From Fusobacteriaceae bacterium (GTDB lineage Bacteria; Fusobacteriota; Fusobacteriia; Fusobacteriales; Fusobacteriaceae): a DNA stretch of 38,538 nt. Positions 34,629-38,538 of the stretch are shown one piece after another. Where the stretch lies: assembly GCA_031272945.1 (NCBI GenBank), contig JAISST010000007.1, positions 1-38,538 on the forward strand, in the 5' to 3' direction. The notes under the pieces are model-generated. The model saw only the letters and a list, made by a program, of their open reading frames with translations, did not search any database and was not told where the DNA came from. A program made the position numbers and the translations under genes. Numbering within the stretch: the stretch's first letter is position 1; each line of letters starts with the position of its first letter.

Positions 34629-35357
34629 ATGAAAAAAAAATTCTGGAAAACCGTCTTCCTTGCGGCCGCGCTTCTTCTTTCCCCGCCTCCTTTGTTTTCA
34701 AAGGGGGCGAAAGCTCCGCAAGACATCCTCAAAGGACGGATCATCTGTATTGATCCCGGTCACGGACTGACCAAAAAAAAATACAATGAGAAAATCGCGC
34801 CGACATCTACGAAAACGAAACCGGCTTTCGTATCGGGTACAAGGGGCGCCAAATACACGGAAGAACAGCTTGTGCTGATTGTGGGGAAAAAATTGCAGAC
34901 CCGACTGCAGGAATTAGGGGCCACGGTCCTGATGACCAGGGAGACCCATGAAGCGGAACGAAGCAATATCGAACGAGCGGTATTGGCCAACGAAGCCGGG
35001 GCGGACATGGCCGTCCGTCTCCACGCCGACGCGGGTCCCACAAAGGCAGTGAGCGGCATGCACATGCTCGTACCCTCTTCCGAGTATGTAAAAACGCCGG
35101 GCGTGGTGGCCGAAAGCAAAAAGCTCGCCCAACTCGTCCTCAAAAACTGTGTCGCTGAAACGGGGGCAAAAAACAGAGGCGTCATGGAACGTTCGGATAT
35201 GACAGGGCTCAACTGGTCCACGGTTCCCGTGATCCTGCTGGAGATGGGATTCATGACAAACGCGCAGGAAGATGCGCTCTTATCCACAGACGCCTATCAG
35301 GAGAAGATCGTGAACGGAATCGTCCGTGGTATTCTCGAATACTACGGCGTAAAATAA
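34629..35357 (+). CDS. Exported N-acetylmuramoyl-L-alanine amidase (Amidase_3)
   Basis: The protein has 242 residues from ATG 34629, which has AAAAGGAGG 9 bp upstream; the track start 34605 overlaps asnS. A signal peptide (KKKFWKTVFLAAALLLSPPP) is followed by one zinc amidase domain. The zinc ligands are His in DPGHG, Glu in TEEQL and His in RLHAD; the catalytic Glu is in LLEMGFMTN. It has no wall-binding repeats or AMIN domain. It would cut the amide between MurNAc and the stem peptide, as in cell separation. It sits downstream of sepF and the SEDS gene. Confidence 0.93.
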   Translation: MKKKFWKTVFLAAALLLSPPPLFSKGAKAPQDILKGRIICIDPGHGLTKKKYNEKIAPTSTKTKPAFVSGTRGAKYTEEQLVLIVGKKLQTRLQELGATVLMTRETHEAERSNIERAVLANEAGADMAVRLHADAGPTKAVSGMHMLVPSSEYVKTPGVVAESKKLAQLVLKNCVAETGAKNRGVMERSDMTGLNWSTVPVILLEMGFMTNAQEDALLSTDAYQEKIVNGIVRGILEYYGVK

Positions 35358-35389
35358 ACAAATTAAACAAAAGAAACACGGGGGTTAAC

Positions 35390-36085
35390 ATGCCAAATGA
35401 GGTTTTCTGGTTTTTGATGTTGTTCGCGAATTTCGCGGCCATCATGCTGATTTATTATTTTTTCGGTCTGACCGGGCTTTACTGCTGGATTCCCATTTCC
35501 ACCATCCTGGCCAACATCCAGGTCACCATGTTGGTGGACCTGTTCGGTTTTACCACGACGCTGGGAAATATCCTCTATGCGGGAAGTTTCCTTGTGACGG
35601 ACATTCTCTCGGAAAATTACGGGAAAAAAGAGGCCTTGCGGGCGGTAAAAATAGGATTTTTCGCGATGATCGCAACCACGGTCATCATGAAATGCGCCAT
35701 ATCCATGGCGCCTTCGACGACGGAAGGCGGCGGCATCTCCTTTGAAGGGGTCCGGAATATTTTTGAGTTTATGCCGAGGCTTTCGTTCGCTTCGCTGACG
35801 GCCTATCTGATCTCCCAGACCCATGACGTATGGTCTTATTTCAAGTGGCGCTCGATTTTTCCCGCCAAAAAACTGATGTTTATCCGGAATAACATGAGCA
35901 CTCTGGTCAGTCAGGCCATCGACAATGTGATTTTTACGGCCATCGCTTTCTGGGGAGTCTATCCTTTCGAGGTATTGGTACAGATTTTCTTTTCCACCTA
36001 CTTGCTGAAGTTTATCATTGCCCTTTGTGATACGCCTTTTTTGTATCTCGCGGATTTTATGAAGACAAAGGGCGTCGTGGAATAA
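35390..36085 (+). CDS. VUT/YhhQ-family queuosine-precursor transporter
   Basis: The 231-residue integral membrane protein has about six helices. The family-typical LVTDILSENYGKKEALRAV and QAIDNVIFTAIAFWGVYPFE segments are clear. Characterised members (E. coli YhhQ) import queuosine precursors such as preQ0/preQ1. The substrate here is by homology only, since no queuosine gene is in the window and the 32 bp upstream gap has no room for a preQ1 riboswitch. A GGGGG SD precedes ATG. Confidence 0.85.
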   Translation: MPNEVFWFLMLFANFAAIMLIYYFFGLTGLYCWIPISTILANIQVTMLVDLFGFTTTLGNILYAGSFLVTDILSENYGKKEALRAVKIGFFAMIATTVIMKCAISMAPSTTEGGGISFEGVRNIFEFMPRLSFASLTAYLISQTHDVWSYFKWRSIFPAKKLMFIRNNMSTLVSQAIDNVIFTAIAFWGVYPFEVLVQIFFSTYLLKFIIALCDTPFLYLADFMKTKGVVE

Positions 36086-36111
36086 AAAACGGCTTGCCAT
36101 TGCGCAAGCCG
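36086..36111. terminator. Terminator between convergent VUT gene and exported-protein gene
   Basis: CGGCTTGC (36090-36097) pairs with GCAAGCCG (36104-36111) around a 6 nt loop. On the minus strand it is followed by TTTTTTATT and so terminates the leftward unit well. On the plus strand the T-run is missing, so it is weaker for the VUT gene. Confidence 0.8.
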
Positions 36112-36153
36112 GAATTTAACGCTACAACCTGGATTCAAAAGGTCGGGAAAATT

Positions 36154-36849
36154 CTATTCCGTGGTTTTCCCGCCTTTTCTCTTTTTTTGCCAAACCCAGA
36201 AAACCCACAGGAGAATCAGCATCCCGCCGACCGCTTTGGAAAAAATCCCGGGGAACTTATCCGTGATCCCGGGTCGGTAAGCGGCGACATCATCAAAGCG
36301 CAAAGAATCCCGGATCGTTCTGATGTCGGGCAGGTATTCCACATAGGCCTTTTCTTCCAGATAGAAGGTGGCGTTCATGATGCGCTCTTTTCCGGGAATC
36401 ATGACAATGATCAGCAGAATCCCGTCGGCGCCCGGTTGGCCGATGATATTGTACATCGTAATTTTGTGATTCGCCTCGTCTATTTCGGTATCGGCATAGT
36501 GTTGGATTCCCGGGGTTCCCGCTTCTACGGCTTTTTCCCGGTCCTGCTCCTGTTTTTTCACAAGAGCCAGCAGTTTATTCCAAGTAAGGGTTCCCAAAAA
36601 TTGTGCCACATAGACCTTGGGATTGGCCGCAAGCGCGGGATTACCCGCCTCAAAGCCGGTCATATTGAGCACTTTGGAACCGAGAGGCATTTTTTCCAGA
36701 TCTTTCGCCAGCACGTCGTCGGGGATTTTCGTCCATCCCTCCGGAATCTCCAAAGAGTAGTCGGCGCCTTCATTGTGGTATAGTTCTCCGGAAAAGAGAG
36801 AAATTCCCGCAAATACCAGCAGGATCAAAATCATACATCGCTTCTTCAT
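36154..36849 (-). CDS. Unknown exported protein with C-terminal membrane anchor
   Basis: I do not recognise a named family. The 231-residue protein has a signal peptide (MKKRCMILILLVFAGISLFSG), then a soluble domain opening with YSLEIPEGWTKIP, a pattern seen in PsbP/DUF1795-like lipid- or protein-binding domains. It ends with one helix (GGMLILLWVFWVW) and a basic tail. The topology is thus periplasmic domain plus inner-membrane anchor. The SD GGGAG precedes ATG. It lies 24 bp downstream of the beta-barrel gene and may work with it. The PsbP-like link is weak. Confidence 0.7.
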   Translation of the reverse strand: MKKRCMILILLVFAGISLFSGELYHNEGADYSLEIPEGWTKIPDDVLAKDLEKMPLGSKVLNMTGFEAGNPALAANPKVYVAQFLGTLTWNKLLALVKKQEQDREKAVEAGTPGIQHYADTEIDEANHKITMYNIIGQPGADGILLIIVMIPGKERIMNATFYLEEKAYVEYLPDIRTIRDSLRFDDVAAYRPGITDKFPGIFSKAVGGMLILLWVFWVWQKKRKGGKTTE

Positions 36850-36873
36850 GGCTTACTCCCGTATCTGTATTTT

Positions 36874-37785
36874 TTAAAAATTGTGGGACATGCCGACGCC
36901 TACGGAATGTCGGCGGTTCTTTTCTCCGAAAACCCCGTCGTATTGCACATAGAGGGCAAAATCCGGAGAGGTGTAACAGGCCACGGACACATGAACCGCG
37001 CCGGTATTCCGATCCGCCCCTTGCCGCGAGATCTTTCCGCCGAAAATAGAAACTTCCCCGCGATCTTCAAATTCATGCCGCCAGGTAAAATCCGCGCTCA
37101 GCAGAATACTTTCCGTCAAAAAGCTGTAAATTCCAAGGCCCGCTTCTCCCTCCGGCACGCGCTCCCGGGATTTCGGGACGCCGCCATAGGCGGATTTCCT
37201 GTAATCCGTATAGCTTACTCCCAAATGGGGATAAAAGGTCAGAAAATTGTCGCCCAACGCAAAATACCGTCCCATTTCCGCTCCGCCGAAAAAATTCCGG
37301 TCATGGATACGGGCAGAAGGGATTCCCGTTGCGTAAAGATTCTCCCTTGCCCAGACAGAGCCCGCCTGAGCAGAAAACTGCCAGACGCCGGGCGTATAAG
37401 CCGCAAACATCTGCAATCCGTGAGATCTTGTTTTCGTTTTGGCGGCATGCCCTTGGAAGCGCTCGGTCGTTTTGAGGTAGCCGTAGCCCATACCGAGACG
37501 CAAGTCCGGATTCTTGGGGAAATTGCTGATCGTACCCGCAAGCAGTCCCCGGGGATAAAAATACTCCACATATTGGTTGCTGCCGCTACGGCCTTGTTTC
37601 CCGGCCTTTTGCAGGATCACCTGCTCCCGTAACTGAAAACGGCCGCGGTCTTGCAGGATTTGCCGGTGGAACGCGCCGGCGGAATCATTCAGATGGATTT
37701 GGGCGGCCCAAAGGGAAAAAGGCGCTGTGCAAAGCGCCAATATCCAGCATGTTTTTTTCAGAAAGCCCCTGTGATTCTTCCGCAT
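36874..37785 (-). CDS. Outer-membrane beta-barrel protein, autotransporter-barrel-like without passenger
   Basis: The protein has 303 residues from ATG 37785 (GGGGG 4 bp upstream); the track GTG/ATG at 37803 adds residues before the SD. A Sec signal peptide (LKKTCWILALCTAPFSLWA) is followed by alternating amphipathic strands rich in Tyr, Gly and aromatic ends. The C terminus is VGVGMSHNF, with the terminal Phe expected for BAM-dependent insertion. Strand pattern and size resemble the translocator domain of autotransporters, but no large passenger is present. This is evidence for an outer membrane. It sits between a BI-1 gene and an unknown exported protein on the same strand. Confidence 0.78.
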   Translation of the reverse strand: MRKNHRGFLKKTCWILALCTAPFSLWAAQIHLNDSAGAFHRQILQDRGRFQLREQVILQKAGKQGRSGSNQYVEYFYPRGLLAGTISNFPKNPDLRLGMGYGYLKTTERFQGHAAKTKTRSHGLQMFAAYTPGVWQFSAQAGSVWARENLYATGIPSARIHDRNFFGGAEMGRYFALGDNFLTFYPHLGVSYTDYRKSAYGGVPKSRERVPEGEAGLGIYSFLTESILLSADFTWRHEFEDRGEVSIFGGKISRQGADRNTGAVHVSVACYTSPDFALYVQYDGVFGEKNRRHSVGVGMSHNF

Positions 37786-37820
37786 TTTTCCCCCGCACGC
37801 CATAGAGTATCCACAAAATC

Positions 37821-38538
37821 TCAGTTTCTTCTTTTTCCGAAGATTCTCAGCGCATAGAGAAACAGGTTGATAAAATCAAGATAGAGTTCCAGGGCTCCGA
37901 TGATTCCCATTTTTGCAGCCATGGCGGGATCCTCCCGGATCAGCTCCTCAGACCAACGCTTGATCCTGTTGACGTCATAGGCGATCAAAAGCGTGAATAT
38001 GGCTACTCCTGCTACGGTCCCGATCCAGTACAGGGTGGAGGCGTTCAAGAAGAGATTGACTACCGAAAGGAGGATCAGGGACAAAAGTCCGATCATGAAA
38101 AACTTTCCATAGCCCCGCAGATCTTCCTTTGTAAGATAACCGTAGACAGATAGCGCCGCGAAGATCGTCAGGGTGATCGCAAAGGTATAAAGTACGCTTG
38201 CGGGACTGTACAGAGCCCCTACGTAGGCAAAGGTCACGCCGGTCAGGGCCGAGTATAAATAAAAGAGAATCACGGCCGTCACAAAAGAAATTTTCCGGAT
38301 GGAAAAACTCAGGAATAAAACGACGACAAGTTGAATTACGCCGATAACCCGGACGTCTCTGATCGCAAAGAATATCCTCCGGTCAAAGAACAGAAAATAG
38401 ACGGCAACCGCCGCGGGTACCAGAATGCCCATAGTCATATGCAAAAACGATTTGCGCAGAAAATGAAAACCCGACAAATCCACAGTGGTTTCTTGAATTT
38501 CCGCGGGATTATACCCGTCTTCCCTTTGATAACCTTCC
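37821..38538 (-). CDS. Bax-inhibitor-1 / YccA-family membrane protein (5' end outside window)
   Basis: The frame is open to the window edge, so the track's GTG 38483 is not necessarily the start; the open extension reads YNPAEIQETTVDLSGF, typical of the charged tail before helix 1. The visible 238 residues have about seven membrane helices. The characteristic late segment is IAYDVNRIKRW followed by ALELYLDFINLFLYALRIFG, containing the conserved di-aspartate region. Family members such as YccA/YetJ leak Ca2+ in a pH-dependent way or modulate FtsH. The last residues are basic (GKRRN). The gene is 35 bp upstream of the barrel gene. Confidence 0.9.
   Translation of the reverse strand, partial: EGYQREDGYNPAEIQETTVDLSGFHFLRKSFLHMTMGILVPAAVAVYFLFFDRRIFFAIRDVRVIGVIQLVVVLFLSFSIRKISFVTAVILFYLYSALTGVTFAYVGALYSPASVLYTFAITLTIFAALSVYGYLTKEDLRGYGKFFMIGLLSLILLSVVNLFLNASTLYWIGTVAGVAIFTLLIAYDVNRIKRWSEELIREDPAMAAKMGIIGALELYLDFINLFLYALRIFGKRRN

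Noticed and set aside
35358-35389. preQ1 riboswitch before the VUT transporter gene
   Set aside because: The gap is only 32 bp and holds just the SD.
38505-38513. TATAAT-like sequence upstream of the BI-1 gene on the minus strand
   Set aside because: It lies within the open reading frame of the same gene, and no matching -35 box is seen.

Overview
The window is about 38.5 kb of ordinary-looking chromosome (roughly 50% G+C by eye). It is densely packed with genes, has strong Shine-Dalgarno (SD) sites and many ATGA stop/start overlaps. I see no insertion sequence, prophage, tRNA, rRNA or CRISPR array. Several genes point to a bacterium with two membranes: a LolCDE-type ABC exporter, a signal-peptide beta-barrel protein ending in Phe, and an alpha-2-macroglobulin next to PBP1C. 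Others point to an anaerobic, fermentative cell: a flavodiiron protein, a rubredoxin fusion and an acyl-CoA dehydrogenase. SepF, a DivIC-like protein, long HPF and HPr kinase are more typical of Firmicutes-related lineages. My best guess is a relatively GC-rich member of Fusobacteriota or a neighbouring lineage. This is inference from gene content, not a database result.

Left part (1-12.5 kb, plus strand). An alpha-2-macroglobulin cut by the window start is followed by an SPFH / zinc-ribbon membrane protein / TPM-domain trio resembling B. subtilis ydjI-ydjG-ydjH. Then come pbpC, an FtsX/LolC-type permease with its LolD-type ATPase, and dhaL-dhaK with a small VOC-fold protein. Much of this looks like envelope protection and lipoprotein sorting. 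A strong promoter then drives hpf, which ends at a bidirectional terminator shared with a convergent asparaginase gene.

Middle (13.2-26 kb, mostly minus strand). A compact histidine operon runs hisZ-hisG-hisD-hisC-hisB-hisH-hisA-hisF-hisIE, probably with the asparaginase gene behind it. It has a clear promoter, and a 13-codon leader ORF overlaps the hisZ start. Upstream is a redox cluster. It holds a flavodiiron protein (FprA), an acyl-CoA dehydrogenase/EtfA/rubredoxin triple fusion, and a divergent Crp/Fnr-family regulator with an inverted repeat over its own -35 box.

Right part (26-38.5 kb). From a good promoter, a plus-strand series runs mtnN, folC, a DivIC-like gene, a tandem-duplicated HPr kinase, nrnA, sepF, an ftsW/rodA-type gene, asnS, an amidase and a VUT-type transporter. 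It mixes cell division, wall turnover and housekeeping. It meets a minus-strand trio: a Bax-inhibitor-1 membrane protein running off the window end, a passenger-less outer-membrane barrel, and an unknown membrane-anchored exported protein.

The most distinctive items are the acyl-CoA dehydrogenase/EtfA/rubredoxin fusion beside a flavodiiron protein, the tandem HprK whose N-terminal half has lost its P-loop, the SPFH/zinc-ribbon/TPM trio inserted between the A2M and PBP1C genes, and the his leader ORF.
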